Counted from the first letter of the stretch, positions 41,881 to 51,055 are shown. The stretch: DNA of 64,000 nucleotides from Hallerella sp963652365 (GCA_963652365.1 CAVJTH010000008.1:1-64000); one strand, 5' to 3'. The notes: generated by a model from the sequence alone, not told the origin. A program made the numbers and translations.

Positions 41881-41906
41881 TTTTCGCGAAATCGGGAGCT
41901 TCGATC

Positions 41907-42989
41907 TTACAGCAGCTCGATCAGGTCGTAAAAATAATACAGGTTCCCGCGCTTTCTGTTGTCGGCGAACACGATGTTGCTTGCCGTCAGCCTGTCGAGC
42001 AAACGGTTGACCGTGGTGTTGGAAAGTCCCGTTTCCCGTTCGATGGAGCGGCTGTTCTGGATCGGGTTCCGAAAGAAACAGGCGAAGACCTGTTTTAGCA
42101 GACGCGAAGAGGAAATCCTCGAAACTTTTTCCTGGCTGGATTCGTAAAGCTCCTCGATCTTCTGCACGTTGCCCTCGTACTTGACGCACTGCCGATTCAC
42201 GATTCCCAGGAAGAACTTGATCCATTCGTTCCAGGCTCCGTTTGCCCGAACGTCGTTCAGCATCTTGTAGTAGCGGAACTTTTCCCTTTCGATCGCTTCG
42301 CTCAAAAAGAGCCAGGGCATTTCGACTTCTTGTACCTTGAAAAGAAACAGCGGAATCAGCATGCGGCCTAGACGACCGTTGCCATCGGCGAAGGGATGGA
42401 TCGTTTCGAACTGCGCATGGATGACGGCGGCGTTTACCAGGTTGCGTTCGCCGGATGCCGGATGGTTCATGAAGGAAACCAGGTTGTCCATGAGCGGCTT
42501 TACGCATTTCGCTTCGGGCGGGACAAAGGTGATTTCCCTGGAATCCTCGTTCTGGATAAAGTTCTGCTCGCAGCGGTAGCGCCCGATGGAATCCGTCGTC
42601 CGATGGACGTTTCCGCCTAAAAGAATCCGGTGCATTTCCAGTAGCATTTCATGGGTAAAGGCTCCCGTGCGCATCAGGTAGTCGCATCCGTACTTCGTGG
42701 CCGCGGAATAGTTGCGGACTTCGTTGACATCCTTGTCCGTGTCGTCGTCCAGCGTCGCTTTTTCCAGCGAGCTTTCCAGCGATGTGTGCGTTCCTTCCAT
42801 CCGGCTGGAATGCAGGCTTTCCTTGATGTACATCAAGGTCAGGCAGGATTCCCTTGCGACCGAGCGTTTCAGGATCGCCGAATACACTTTGAAACGGGAA
42901 ACGGAATCGACCAGTTCGTCGATAAAGGTGGACTTGTCGATACAGTCAAAAGCGGCTTCGATGTTTTCTGCGACAAAGGGTTTTAACAT
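41907..42989 (-). CDS. Fic family protein (AMPylase) with C-terminal winged helix
   Basis: A 360-residue Fido-domain protein. The active site HPFADGNGRLGR (residues 198-209) is complete. A self-inhibitory helix of the class II type stands N-terminal (SSRMEG, residues 61-66, fitting SxxxEG), so activity should be gated. The last 70 residues look like a winged-helix DNA-binding domain (RSIERETGLSNTTVNRLLDR), the common Fic-HTH arrangement. No partner antitoxin gene is adjacent. It AMPylates or otherwise modifies an unknown target. A TATATT box ten bases before the ATG and no ribosome site imply a very short leader. Confidence 0.92.
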   Translation of the reverse strand: MLKPFVAENIEAAFDCIDKSTFIDELVDSVSRFKVYSAILKRSVARESCLTLMYIKESLHSSRMEGTHTSLESSLEKATLDDDTDKDVNEVRNYSAATKYGCDYLMRTGAFTHEMLLEMHRILLGGNVHRTTDSIGRYRCEQNFIQNEDSREITFVPPEAKCVKPLMDNLVSFMNHPASGERNLVNAAVIHAQFETIHPFADGNGRLGRMLIPLFLFKVQEVEMPWLFLSEAIEREKFRYYKMLNDVRANGAWNEWIKFFLGIVNRQCVKYEGNVQKIEELYESSQEKVSRISSSRLLKQVFACFFRNPIQNSRSIERETGLSNTTVNRLLDRLTASNIVFADNRKRGNLYYFYDLIELL

Positions 42990-42999
42990 GGTGAATACA

Positions 43000-43029
43000 A
43001 ATATATCTAAAACTGTTTACAGAAAACAA
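43000..43029 (-). promoter_or_regulatory. Promoter of the Fic gene with a possible operator
   Basis: On the minus strand TTGTTT and TATATT are 18 bases apart. The spacer holds CTGTAAACAG, a short inverted repeat that could be bound by the winged helix of the Fic protein. The operator role is a guess. Confidence 0.45.
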
Positions 43030-43041
43030 GGGCGCATTTGT

Positions 43042-43776
43042 TTAGCTATCCTCGGGTTTTCCATAATGCTCTACCAGGGAATCGAGGCAGTCGGGCTTAA
43101 AGCGTAATTGTTCAAAAACCTCGTACAGGGCGTGGACATTGGCGGTATCGCTGAAATACTCCGAGGCCATTTGCCTTGATATGTTTTCCGGAGCGTATGA
43201 ACCAAAAAAGCCGTCTCGAGTCATCACGATAATGCCACATTTTACTTTTTGCCGGTAATCCAAAAGATACTTTAGAAGTTCTCCCTCGTTTTTTCCCGTA
43301 GAATCAGGAGCACCGGCAGAGAAACGTATGGTTAGGACATATTTGCGCCCGCCGGGAACAATCGGGTATAACTCAAAAAGGTCTTGGTCGAAATGATATT
43401 GTTCCTCTCGAAACACGGAAATAAATTTGGAATCGTTCAAGGTGCGGAAAACCCGAATGTCGGGAATTATCATGTGCTCTTCATCGCATCCGTCCCGCCC
43501 AAAGTCTCCTCTGCCAAAATGATGTTTCGTTATCAATGTGTCATAATGGAAATCGCCTTGCTTCTTCATGAGAATATCGAGGAAACAGTCTGGAGGCCTT
43601 AAAAACTGGATATAGGGATTTGCGTTTACAAAAAGAGCGATATCCAGGCCGTTTTCAGTGAACCGTCTTGCGTATTCGGAATGGATGTAGTCCGGGAAAG
43701 CGTTTTTCCACACGGCAATCCCGAACAGAAAGCATGGCACGATGATGGCATCAAGGAATATAACAACCCATTTCAT
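43042..43776 (-). CDS. Unknown membrane-anchored protein, paralogue 1
   Basis: A 244-residue protein with one N-terminal hydrophobic helix (about residues 2-24) and a long, probably extracytoplasmic, region without recognisable motifs. Its last 30 residues (PDCLDSLVEHYGKPE) match the end of the protein at 44351-45160 (KDCLDSLVEHYGKTE), so the two are distant paralogues. The first gene of each pair overlaps its start. The region is lower in GC than its surroundings. No function is assigned. Confidence 0.7.
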   Translation of the reverse strand: MKWVVIFLDAIIVPCFLFGIAVWKNAFPDYIHSEYARRFTENGLDIALFVNANPYIQFLRPPDCFLDILMKKQGDFHYDTLITKHHFGRGDFGRDGCDEEHMIIPDIRVFRTLNDSKFISVFREEQYHFDQDLFELYPIVPGGRKYVLTIRFSAGAPDSTGKNEGELLKYLLDYRQKVKCGIIVMTRDGFFGSYAPENISRQMASEYFSDTANVHALYEVFEQLRFKPDCLDSLVEHYGKPEDS

Positions 43777-44222
43777 TCAGACAGCCTTCCCGGATTTTGT
43801 TGATGAACGCTCGCTTTGCCGCATCGATAAAAATAGAATTTACAAAGGGCGTTAGCGGGAAAAAGTTAAAACGGTTTACGTGTCTTTCGAAGTTTTATGA
43901 TTTGGCTGAAAAAGCCTTTTTTGGAATAAAAATCTGGATAGTCGGGGAATTTGCATCTGACGAGAAAGCTTAGATAGGGATTCGCTTCGCCCGAAGTCAA
44001 TCTCCAATGAAGCTGGCTGTAGCTGCCAAAATCCCTTGGCACGCGTGCCAATTCAAGAACGCGTTCGCTCTGGATGTAGTTGTGCCATTGGGGAAGCTTG
44101 ACAAGGCTGTCCATGTCCTGAATGGACGTTAGCTGCTGGTCAAATGTCGGTTGACGGTTGAGCGCCTGAAGTCCGTTCGTCGGACGGCTTGTGCGAAAAG
44201 TCGGGATGTATGTTTCTGGCAT
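43751..44222 (-). pseudogene. Frameshifted gene upstream of paralogue 1
   Basis: The open frame 43866-44222 gives 118 residues (MPETYIPTFRTSRPTNG onward). Removing one base from the T-run at 43893-43896 lets it continue as NFERHVNRFNFFPLTPFVNS to a stop at 43751, overlapping paralogue 1. The extended tail matches the remnant before paralogue 2 (KFVEKVNKHYF, then FPLTLRINPYL), which supports the longer original. The frameshift could be real decay or a sequencing error in a homopolymer. Confidence 0.55.
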
Positions 44223-44350
44223 CGTTTTCCTTTGCCCTTGGTTTTATGGGCGGTTGGTGGTTTGCCGAAGGTTCTTCCTTTTTCGGATGTTTTATGCTCA
44301 ATATCGTAAATATAGGATTTTTTTTGCTTGAAAATGCTATAAAATGAAAT

Positions 44351-45160
44351 TTAATAAATGTTTTTGACTAAAAATGTGTCTTGATTTTCTTCGGTTTTTC
44401 CATAATGCTCTACCAGGGAATCGAGGCAGTCCTTGTTTAAATCAAACGAGTCGAAGGCTTCGCGCAGGCCTTGGACAAAAAGGCTGTCTTTCATCATCCG
44501 GTTTTCATATTCGACCAATTCCGCTTCGAACCTTTTGCGGTCTTTCTTTCGCAGGGGCCAGCCACCGTAGAATTTGGTCGATACTCTGCAATGCGAATGG
44601 ATGCTCTTGTCGATTCGGGGCAGCTTGCATTTGCCGTAGTAGCTGTAGTCGATATCTCCATATTCGTCAAAGCCTACTTCTATCAGTATCAGAAAACGTC
44701 TTTCTTTTGCATCGGCGACGTAGATGACCGTTTCGGGGGGAAGAAGGGTTTCTTCCCTGTATGGATCCCAGTCGATGCCGATGTTTGGTGTCGCCGCCAT
44801 ATAGGAGTATCCATATCTTTCGACAGCGTCGATGCATGAAACTTCGTCTATCTCCGGGTCTGGTTTCACGTTAAGTGCGTCAAACGACGACATATGCAAA
44901 AGTCGGTAATCCGTTTCGTCTAGAAACTTATACCAGATTCGTATTTCGAAAAAATGATAGTAGTGAAGTTCTCTTTGACCGGGCTTATCGACAAATTCGG
45001 CGAATTCCGCATTGCCCGCCTTGACAACCCTTACCTGGTCGGAAAATACAAATTGGTCGAATATGTTCCCCTTTACGAGATGCCCGATGAAAAAAAACAA
45101 GGCAACCGCCGCAAAGGGGGCGGATACGATAAGCAAGATTTTAGTCCAGTTCCATTTCAT
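44351..45160 (-). CDS. Unknown membrane-anchored protein, paralogue 2
   Basis: A 269-residue protein with an N-terminal helix (MKWNWTKILLIVSAPFAAVA onward) and a soluble remainder. The shared MKW start and shared C-terminal block CLDSLVEHYGK tie it to 43042-43776; the middle parts have diverged strongly. The aromatic- and acid-rich middle (DEYGDIDYSYYGKC) has no recognised motif. The gene starts inside the tail of a broken upstream reading frame, the same arrangement as paralogue 1. Confidence 0.7.
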   Translation of the reverse strand: MKWNWTKILLIVSAPFAAVALFFFIGHLVKGNIFDQFVFSDQVRVVKAGNAEFAEFVDKPGQRELHYYHFFEIRIWYKFLDETDYRLLHMSSFDALNVKPDPEIDEVSCIDAVERYGYSYMAATPNIGIDWDPYREETLLPPETVIYVADAKERRFLILIEVGFDEYGDIDYSYYGKCKLPRIDKSIHSHCRVSTKFYGGWPLRKKDRKRFEAELVEYENRMMKDSLFVQGLREAFDSFDLNKDCLDSLVEHYGKTEENQDTFLVKNIY

Positions 45161-45320
45161 GCAAAAGCTCTTTTAAAACCTTGTCGATGAATGCCTGCTT
45201 GGAGACTTCCAAAAGATAGGGATTTATCCTCAATGTCAGCGGGAAAAATAGTGCTTGTTCACTTTTTCGACAAACTTTTTCCATCCGCCGTAAGAGTTGA
45301 CGATTCTGCCTGCTTCAAAA
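45141..45320 (-). pseudogene. Remnant of the gene upstream of paralogue 2
   Basis: Only the C-terminal part remains recognisable, split between two frames: SYGGWKKFVEKVNKHYF, then after a shift near 45241-45250, FPLTLRINPYLLEVSKQAFI ending at a stop at 45141. An in-frame stop stands further upstream. It aligns with the tail of the frameshifted gene at 43751-44222. The 5' part is gone or replaced by the ppk leader. Confidence 0.5.
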
Positions 45321-45395
45321 CTTTACATGGATTTCTGAAAACCCTGTCGTCGCTTTCTCCGAAATTTTTCAAGCGCTTCCTATTTTCGCGGAACT

Positions 45396-47414
45396 ATGAA
45401 AAGGAAAGAATCAAGTCGTCTGTATGTCGAACGCGACATCAGCTGGATGTATTTCAACCACCGGATCCTGGAAGAGGCGAAGAAGAATTCCGTTCCCCTG
45501 CTGGAGCGCATTTCGTTTCTGGGAATCTATTCGAACAATCTGGACGAGTTCTTTCGGGTACGGGTCGCTTCGCTCAACCGCTTTCTGGAATTTGTCGATG
45601 GAAGGCGTGCGGAACGGAAGGCGGTGAAGGCGACGCTTCGCGAAATTTCTGCGTTGAACCGGGAGTATTCCGAGGAATACAAGGATGTCCTGGACGATGT
45701 CCGGGTCGCTCTGCGCCAGAACGGTTTTTGGCTCCTGAAGGAAAACGAGCTCGATCCGTCCCAGCGGCGATTCGTGCAGGATTTCTACAGCGACCGCTTG
45801 AGCGGATACATCTTGCCGGTCTGGTTTTCGTCCCTGAAGGAACTCGGGTCCGCGGCGGATGACTGCGTTCACCTGGTCGTGGATGCGGATGGCGATTTTG
45901 CCCTGATTGCCCTGCCGGTTCGGCAGTTCGGACGCTTTGTGCGCTTGCCGGACAAGGACGGAAAGCGGTGCCTCATGTATCTGGACGATGTCGTCCGCTT
46001 CTGTCTGCCGTATGTTTTCCAGGGAATGGGCTTTCGTGCGTTCCGGGCGTATTCGTTCAAGTTTACGAAGGACGCGGAGATGGACCTGGACACGGATCTT
46101 TCGAACGGCTTTGTACAGAAAATTTCCAAGGGCCTGAAAAGTCGCCGGAAGGGGGAGCCGATTCGGGTGCTTTACGATGCGGACATGCCGCGGAAGGCGC
46201 TCGAAAGGCTGCTGTCGAAGCTGAACATCGACGGGATGGATTCCGTCTTGCCCTCGGGACGCTACCAGAACCACAAGGACCTGATGGGATTCCCCGATTG
46301 CGGGCGGGCGGACCTCCGCTATCCGGCGTGGCCGCCGATTCGAAAAAGGGAATTCGACGGGGGAAGCCTGCTGGAACTTGTCCGCGAAAAGGACCGTTTC
46401 CTGCACGTTCCCTATCACAGCTTCGATGCCTACATCCGGCTCTTGCGCGAAGCGGCGATCCGTCCCGACGTCACGAGTGTCAAGACGACGCTTTACCGCC
46501 TCGCGAAGGATTCCCAGGTCATCCAGGCGCTTGTCTGCGCGGCGCAGAACGGCAAGAAGGTGACCGTTTGCATCGAGCTTCTCGCGCGTTTCGACGAAGC
46601 TTCGAACATCGACTGGAGCAAGAAGATGAACGATGCGGGAATCCGGGTCATCTTTGGCGTCCCGGGTCTAAAGGTCCATAGCAAGATAACGCATATCGGA
46701 TCGAAGAACGGCGATATCGCGGTCGTTTCTACCGGGAACTTTCACGAAGGCAACGCGAAGTGCTACACGGACTTTCTGATGATGACGGCGCGCGCGTCCC
46801 TTGTGCGCGAAGTGGAACGCGTTTTCGACTTTATCGAGCGCCCCTACCATCCGGTCAAGTTTCACGAGCTGCTCGTGAGCCCGAACGAGATGCGGCGAAA
46901 GCTCCTGCATCTGATCGACCAGGAAATCAAGAACCGGAAGGCCGGCAAGGAAGCCTACATCCTGGGAAAGGTCAACCACATTGTCGATCCGAAGATCGTG
47001 AAGAAGCTCTACGAGGCGTCCGCTGCGGGCGTTCGGATAGACATGCTCGTCCGCGGAAATTCGAGCCTCGTGACGGGAATCCCGAAGAAGAGCGAAAACA
47101 TCCATCTGGCGGGAATCATCGACCGCTACCTGGAACATTCCCGGATTCTCGTGTTTGCGGGCGGCGGTTCGGAGCGTTACTTCATCGGCTCCGCGGACTG
47201 GATGCCTCGCAACCTTGACCGACGAATCGAGGTCCTCGCTCCCGTTTACGATGCGGATCTCCAGCGCGAACTGAAGCGTATCGTGCTCTTCGGACTGAAG
47301 GATTCGTCGCAGGGACGAATCGTCGATGGCACGGGGCGGAACGCGCCTGTTCCGGGGCGGAAGTTCCGCTCGCAGGGAGCCCTCTACGCAGCCTACCAAA
47401 AGGAAAACCAATGA
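45396..47414 (+). CDS. ppk: Polyphosphate kinase (Ppk1)
   Basis: A 672-residue Ppk1, slightly shorter than the E. coli enzyme. The N-terminal domain begins YVERDISWMYFNHRILEEA, and the catalytic phosphohistidine is His428 (GLKVHSKITHIG). The two phospholipase-D-like halves follow, ending with the second motif around YFIGSADWMPRNLDRR. It makes inorganic polyphosphate from ATP at the inner membrane. It overlaps the Ppx gene by 4 bases, so synthesis and breakdown enzymes are co-translated. Confidence 0.96.
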   Translation: MKRKESSRLYVERDISWMYFNHRILEEAKKNSVPLLERISFLGIYSNNLDEFFRVRVASLNRFLEFVDGRRAERKAVKATLREISALNREYSEEYKDVLDDVRVALRQNGFWLLKENELDPSQRRFVQDFYSDRLSGYILPVWFSSLKELGSAADDCVHLVVDADGDFALIALPVRQFGRFVRLPDKDGKRCLMYLDDVVRFCLPYVFQGMGFRAFRAYSFKFTKDAEMDLDTDLSNGFVQKISKGLKSRRKGEPIRVLYDADMPRKALERLLSKLNIDGMDSVLPSGRYQNHKDLMGFPDCGRADLRYPAWPPIRKREFDGGSLLELVREKDRFLHVPYHSFDAYIRLLREAAIRPDVTSVKTTLYRLAKDSQVIQALVCAAQNGKKVTVCIELLARFDEASNIDWSKKMNDAGIRVIFGVPGLKVHSKITHIGSKNGDIAVVSTGNFHEGNAKCYTDFLMMTARASLVREVERVFDFIERPYHPVKFHELLVSPNEMRRKLLHLIDQEIKNRKAGKEAYILGKVNHIVDPKIVKKLYEASAAGVRIDMLVRGNSSLVTGIPKKSENIHLAGIIDRYLEHSRILVFAGGGSERYFIGSADWMPRNLDRRIEVLAPVYDADLQRELKRIVLFGLKDSSQGRIVDGTGRNAPVPGRKFRSQGALYAAYQKENQ

Positions 47415-48325
47415 AAAAAAATTTGCAAGCTCCGGTCCGTCTTGCGGCCATCGATATCGGATCGAATGCGGCGCGGCTTCTCGTCAAGGAACTTTCCCCG
47501 GATAGCGAGGGGGAGCTCGAACTTTCCAAGCTGCTCTTCTTGCGGTTTCCGTTGCGACTCGGAACGGACGTGTATTCCTTTGGTCGCGTATCGAAGGAAA
47601 AGGGCGAGCGGATGGTCGAGATGCTTCTCGCGTTTCGCCACCTGATGAACGCTTACGGGGTCGATCGCTACCGGGCGTGTGCGACAAGCGCCTTGCGCGA
47701 TGCGGCAAACCGGCAGAGCGTACTCGGGAATGCGGAAAGGAAGTCGGGCGTTCGAATCGAGCTGATTTCCGGCGAAGAGGAAAGCTCGCTCATCTACGAC
47801 AACCGCCTGAACCTTTCCCGCTTGCGCGGCAACTACCTGTTTGTCGATGTCGGGGGCGGATCCACCGAGGTCTCGCTTGTCGTGCGCGGCGAACGGACCG
47901 CCTACGCCTCGTATCCGATTGGAGCCGTTCGAAAGATGGAAGGCGCGGTGGAAAGGGACGACGTGAAACGCATGGACGCGGAACTTTCGGAATGGACGAA
48001 AAACGCGAAGAACGTGACGATCATCGGTTCGGGCGGAAACATCAACAAGATCTATCGGATCGTTTCCCGGGAGCGGAAGGACGACGAGATACTTCCCGTG
48101 GAACTGCTCGGCAAGTTTTACCGGAAAGCGGTCAAGATGAACGTCGCTGAGCGGATCCGGGCCTTTGGCATCAAGGCGGACCGGGCGGATACGATAGTTC
48201 CCGCCGCGGAAATCTTTCTCGACATTGCGAAAGCGGTTCGCGCAAGGAAAATCCTTGTCCCGAGCCTTGGACTCGCCGACGGCATCATCACCGATCTGAG
48301 CCAGGAGTTCTTGCGAAAATCCTAG
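47411..48325 (+). CDS. ppx: Exopolyphosphatase, Ppx/GppA family
   Basis: A 304-residue enzyme of the actin-like fold: phosphate-1 motif AAIDIGSNAARLLV, phosphate-2 motif LFVDVGGGSTEVSLV and the adenosine-side loop GSGGNINKIY. The short form lacks the HD-type C-terminal domain, as in many non-enteric species. It hydrolyses polyphosphate or pppGpp; the coupling to ppk favours polyphosphate. Its end overlaps the convergent metF-like gene by 4 bases. Confidence 0.93.
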   Translation: MKKNLQAPVRLAAIDIGSNAARLLVKELSPDSEGELELSKLLFLRFPLRLGTDVYSFGRVSKEKGERMVEMLLAFRHLMNAYGVDRYRACATSALRDAANRQSVLGNAERKSGVRIELISGEEESSLIYDNRLNLSRLRGNYLFVDVGGGSTEVSLVVRGERTAYASYPIGAVRKMEGAVERDDVKRMDAELSEWTKNAKNVTIIGSGGNINKIYRIVSRERKDDEILPVELLGKFYRKAVKMNVAERIRAFGIKADRADTIVPAAEIFLDIAKAVRARKILVPSLGLADGIITDLSQEFLRKS

Positions 48326-49086
48326 ACGTCGAAAATGTCCTGGAGGTATTCGAGCGCGCCGTTCGAAACGGGCTGCAGGCAGGCGCGCGCCTTCGTTTCG
48401 GAAATCGTCACGAGGAGCTGCCGCGCGAGGCGCGTGTTGTAGTCTTTTTCGAAACTGAAGTTTGGCGGAAAGACGACCTTGTTGACGCGTTCCCAGTAGT
48501 TTCTCGACCTTTCCGTATAGACCGGGGCGATGCCGAAGTAGATTTCCGTATCGGGGAGCTGTTCCGCCCAGAGTTCGAGCATTCCCACGGAGAAGAACGG
48601 CTGCGTGTAGAACCCGTCTGCGCCGGCGTCCTGCTTGCGGAACGCATAGTCCAGTTCTTCGCGGAACGGGTTCCGGTAAGGGTCGAGACCGGCGAAAACC
48701 TTCAGGTCCGGAAACTCGCGCTTGACGGCCTTGATCCCAGCGAGCGTCGAAAGCCCGGACGGTACGAATTCCGGGTTGTCCTTGGGCGGGTCGCCGCCGA
48801 TGAGAAGCACCTGCTTTAGCCCGGCGCGGACAAGAGCGGCAATCTTTTCGACAAGCTCCCTTTCCGTGCGATCGATCATTCGAAAGTGCGGAGTCGTCGG
48901 CACGGAATTTTCGAGCAGTTTCAACGAAGGTTCGAACGACTTGATGGGGAGGCGCCGGATTTCCGGAACGTTCACGGAGGTGACGAAGGGAAACGTCGAA
49001 AGGGATTCCCGCGATTCCCGGACGATGCCGTCGATCGAGCGGGGAACCAGTTCTAGCGCGATTTCTTGGGGCTTTCTAAAACTCAT
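48322..49086 (-). CDS. Methylenetetrahydrofolate reductase-like protein
   Basis: A 254-residue TIM-barrel protein related to MetF (VPRSIDGIVRESRE, VLLIGGDPPKDN, YNTRLARQLLVTI region), but shorter than MetF (about 290) and divergent in the FAD-binding parts. The ATG at 49086 (MSFRKPQEIALELVP) is chosen over a TTG at 49092. A strong promoter lies so close that transcription should begin at or beside the ATG. The family call is fairly safe; the exact reaction is not. Confidence 0.75.
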   Translation of the reverse strand: MSFRKPQEIALELVPRSIDGIVRESRESLSTFPFVTSVNVPEIRRLPIKSFEPSLKLLENSVPTTPHFRMIDRTERELVEKIAALVRAGLKQVLLIGGDPPKDNPEFVPSGLSTLAGIKAVKREFPDLKVFAGLDPYRNPFREELDYAFRKQDAGADGFYTQPFFSVGMLELWAEQLPDTEIYFGIAPVYTERSRNYWERVNKVVFPPNFSFEKDYNTRLARQLLVTISETKARACLQPVSNGALEYLQDIFDV

Positions 49087-49092
49087 GCCCAA

Positions 49093-49121
49093 AATATAGC
49101 ACGAACGGCTTGAAAAGTCAA
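49093..49121 (-). promoter_or_regulatory. Promoter of the metF-like gene (leaderless)
   Basis: On the minus strand TTGACT and TATATT stand 17 bases apart, a near-ideal pair. The -10 box ends six bases before the ATG at 49086, so the transcript should begin at the start codon. Confidence 0.75.
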
Positions 49122-49281
49122 TGCGTAAATGTGAATTTTTGCATAATTGAGTTTCGGGATAAAAGAATCGGGGCGAAAGTTCTCGAAAGCGCGCCCTGGA
49201 TGCTTATAAATTTCGGATTGCGGAATTTCTTGACAGGATTTGGCCAAAAAAGAATAGATTAAAGGGAAAAAAGGAAAACGT

Positions 49282-50688
49282 ATGAAAAAAAATGTCTGCA
49301 TTGCGCTTTCGTTCGCCGTCGCCCTCGGAATTTCCCATGCGACGGTCAATTTCCCGTTTCCGCAAAATTCGAACTATGATGGCCGGGCGACCGTCCTGTC
49401 CGACCAGGCTACTGCCGCGGAACAGCTGAAATCCGCCTTCGCCTACTGGATGGAGACTTTTTACAACGAATCCGGGGACATCGCGGGCGTGCGTTCGAAC
49501 CAAGGCTCCAACGAATACTTTTCGGAAGGCGTCGGCTACGGGATGCTGCTTGCGGTTTACTTCAGCGACAACACGCGAAGCTATGAACCGGAATTCCAGA
49601 AGCTCTGGAACCTTTACAAGAAGTTCATGAACAAGAACGGGCTGATGATCTGGAAAATCGGCAACCTTTCCGAATCCTGGGACGCGGGGAACGGCGCCGC
49701 TCTCGATGGCGACATGGACGCCGCCGCGGCCTTGATCCTCGGCGCCTACCAGTTTGGAAACTCGGAGTATCTCGCGGAGGCGAAAACGCTGATCCAGAAC
49801 ATGAAGGCGTACGAATTCGAGTCGAGCGGAATCCACTTGCCGGGAGACGCCTGGGGAGATGCCGGGAAGAACCGCAAGAATCCGGGATACTTTGACCCCG
49901 CCTACATGCCGCTCTTTGCAATGGTCGATTCGGACAATGCCGAATTCTGGAGCGTGACCGCCTACAATGCGAACATGAACCTGTACGAGACAAGTTCGGG
50001 CGAAGTCTCGACGGGGCTTGTCGATGACTGGACGAACGCTTCGGGAACAAGCGAGGACGATTACTTTAGCTATGACGCTTCCCGCGCACCGTGGAGAAAC
50101 GCGAAGGCGGTCTGCTGGTTTGGCGATGCCCGTGCACTCGCCATCGACAGGAAGATGGCCGCGTGGGTTTCGACCGTCTCCCCGGCGAACATGAAAGGCC
50201 CGGTCGTCCGTTCGAGCGGTTCGCTTGGAAGCGACCACAACAGCACCTTTGTCGCCTCCCTGATGACGGCGTTTGTCTCGGACGCGTCCTACCAGGCGAA
50301 CCTGGACGCCTACTGGGCGGAAGCGGTGAATCTCGGAAACGAGAATTACTTCAACCAGTCGCTCAAGCTCTTGAACGGGCTTCTCGTTTCGGGCAACATG
50401 CCGAACTTCGCCGCGGGCGACTTGCCTCCGACAAAAATCGCTTCGAAGGCTTCCGCAAGGGAATCCTTCCGGGTGAACGGAAAGAGCATTGCGCTCGAAG
50501 TTTCCAGGAATTCTCCTGTGCAGGTCGATCTGGTCAACTTGTCCGGAGCGGTGGAAAGGACGCTCTTCCGCGGGAACGCTTCGGGCGCATTGAACCTTTC
50601 GGCAAGCGGCGTAAAGAGCGGCGTCTATGTGCTCCGCGTCCGGGAAGGAGCGTCGGTGTGGACTAGGACTGTTCGGCTAGGCTTGTAG
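49282..50688 (+). CDS. Secreted glycoside hydrolase family 8 (endoglucanase-type)
   Basis: A 468-residue enzyme with a signal peptide (MKKNVCIALSFAVALGISHA). The GH8 (alpha/alpha)6 barrel carries the acid glutamate E82 (YFSEGVGYGM) and the aspartates of AALDGDMDAAAA (about D142-D146). The last 80 residues form a beta-sandwich with a sorting-type end (GALNLSASGVKSGVYVLRV, then TVRLGL), similar to type IX-like or Fibrobacter C-terminal domains, so surface display is likely. A TTGACA box at 49230-49235 may belong to its promoter. It overlaps mutT tail-to-tail by 26 bases. The substrate is probably beta-1,4-glucan. Confidence 0.93.
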   Translation: MKKNVCIALSFAVALGISHATVNFPFPQNSNYDGRATVLSDQATAAEQLKSAFAYWMETFYNESGDIAGVRSNQGSNEYFSEGVGYGMLLAVYFSDNTRSYEPEFQKLWNLYKKFMNKNGLMIWKIGNLSESWDAGNGAALDGDMDAAAALILGAYQFGNSEYLAEAKTLIQNMKAYEFESSGIHLPGDAWGDAGKNRKNPGYFDPAYMPLFAMVDSDNAEFWSVTAYNANMNLYETSSGEVSTGLVDDWTNASGTSEDDYFSYDASRAPWRNAKAVCWFGDARALAIDRKMAAWVSTVSPANMKGPVVRSSGSLGSDHNSTFVASLMTAFVSDASYQANLDAYWAEAVNLGNENYFNQSLKLLNGLLVSGNMPNFAAGDLPPTKIASKASARESFRVNGKSIALEVSRNSPVQVDLVNLSGAVERTLFRGNASGALNLSASGVKSGVYVLRVREGASVWTRTVRLGL

Positions 50689-51055
50689 CGATTTCCCTGT
50701 CTGCGGGGAGCCAGTCGATCGAGGCGAGTTCCTGGCGAAAGATCCAGCGGGCCGCCAGGTGCTCTTGGAGCGTGAGCTCCCCGTCGGCGATCGTGCACAG
50801 GAACGTGTGCATCGTAAGGTGGAATTTCGGGTAGTCGTATTCCACGGTGCCGACGAACTTTTCGATTCTAGCGTCGATGGCGAGTTCTTCCCGGAGTTCG
50901 CGGACGAGGGCCGCTTCGCGGGTTTCTCCCGGTTCGACTTTTCCGCCCGGAAATTCCCACTTGCCGGCGAATTCCCCGTAACCGCGTTCCGTGGCGAGAA
51001 TTTTGCCGGAGGCTTTGTCCTCGATGATTCCGGCGACGACTTCGACTGTTTTCAT
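50663..51055 (-). CDS. MutT-type Nudix hydrolase
   Basis: A 130-residue Nudix protein with the full box GGKVEPGETREAALVRELRE, continuing ELAI. The N-terminus (MKTVEVVAGIIEDKASGKIL) and short length fit 8-oxo-dGTP diphosphatase (MutT) that cleans the nucleotide pool. The start at 51055 is chosen by homology of the first strand, though no good ribosome site is visible. Its 3' end overlaps the GH8 gene. Confidence 0.88.
   Translation of the reverse strand: MKTVEVVAGIIEDKASGKILATERGYGEFAGKWEFPGGKVEPGETREAALVRELREELAIDARIEKFVGTVEYDYPKFHLTMHTFLCTIADGELTLQEHLAARWIFRQELASIDWLPADREIATSLAEQS

Noticed and set aside
44041..44056. A TGGCACG sequence (ttggcacgcgtgccaa region) as another sigma-54 promoter
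   Set aside because: It lies inside the broken gene 43751-44222 and lacks TTGC at the -12 position on either strand; it is only a palindrome.
45191..45862. A 223-codon plus-strand frame overlapping the start of ppk
   Set aside because: It runs through a decayed gene remnant and then in the wrong frame of ppk; no motif or ribosome site.
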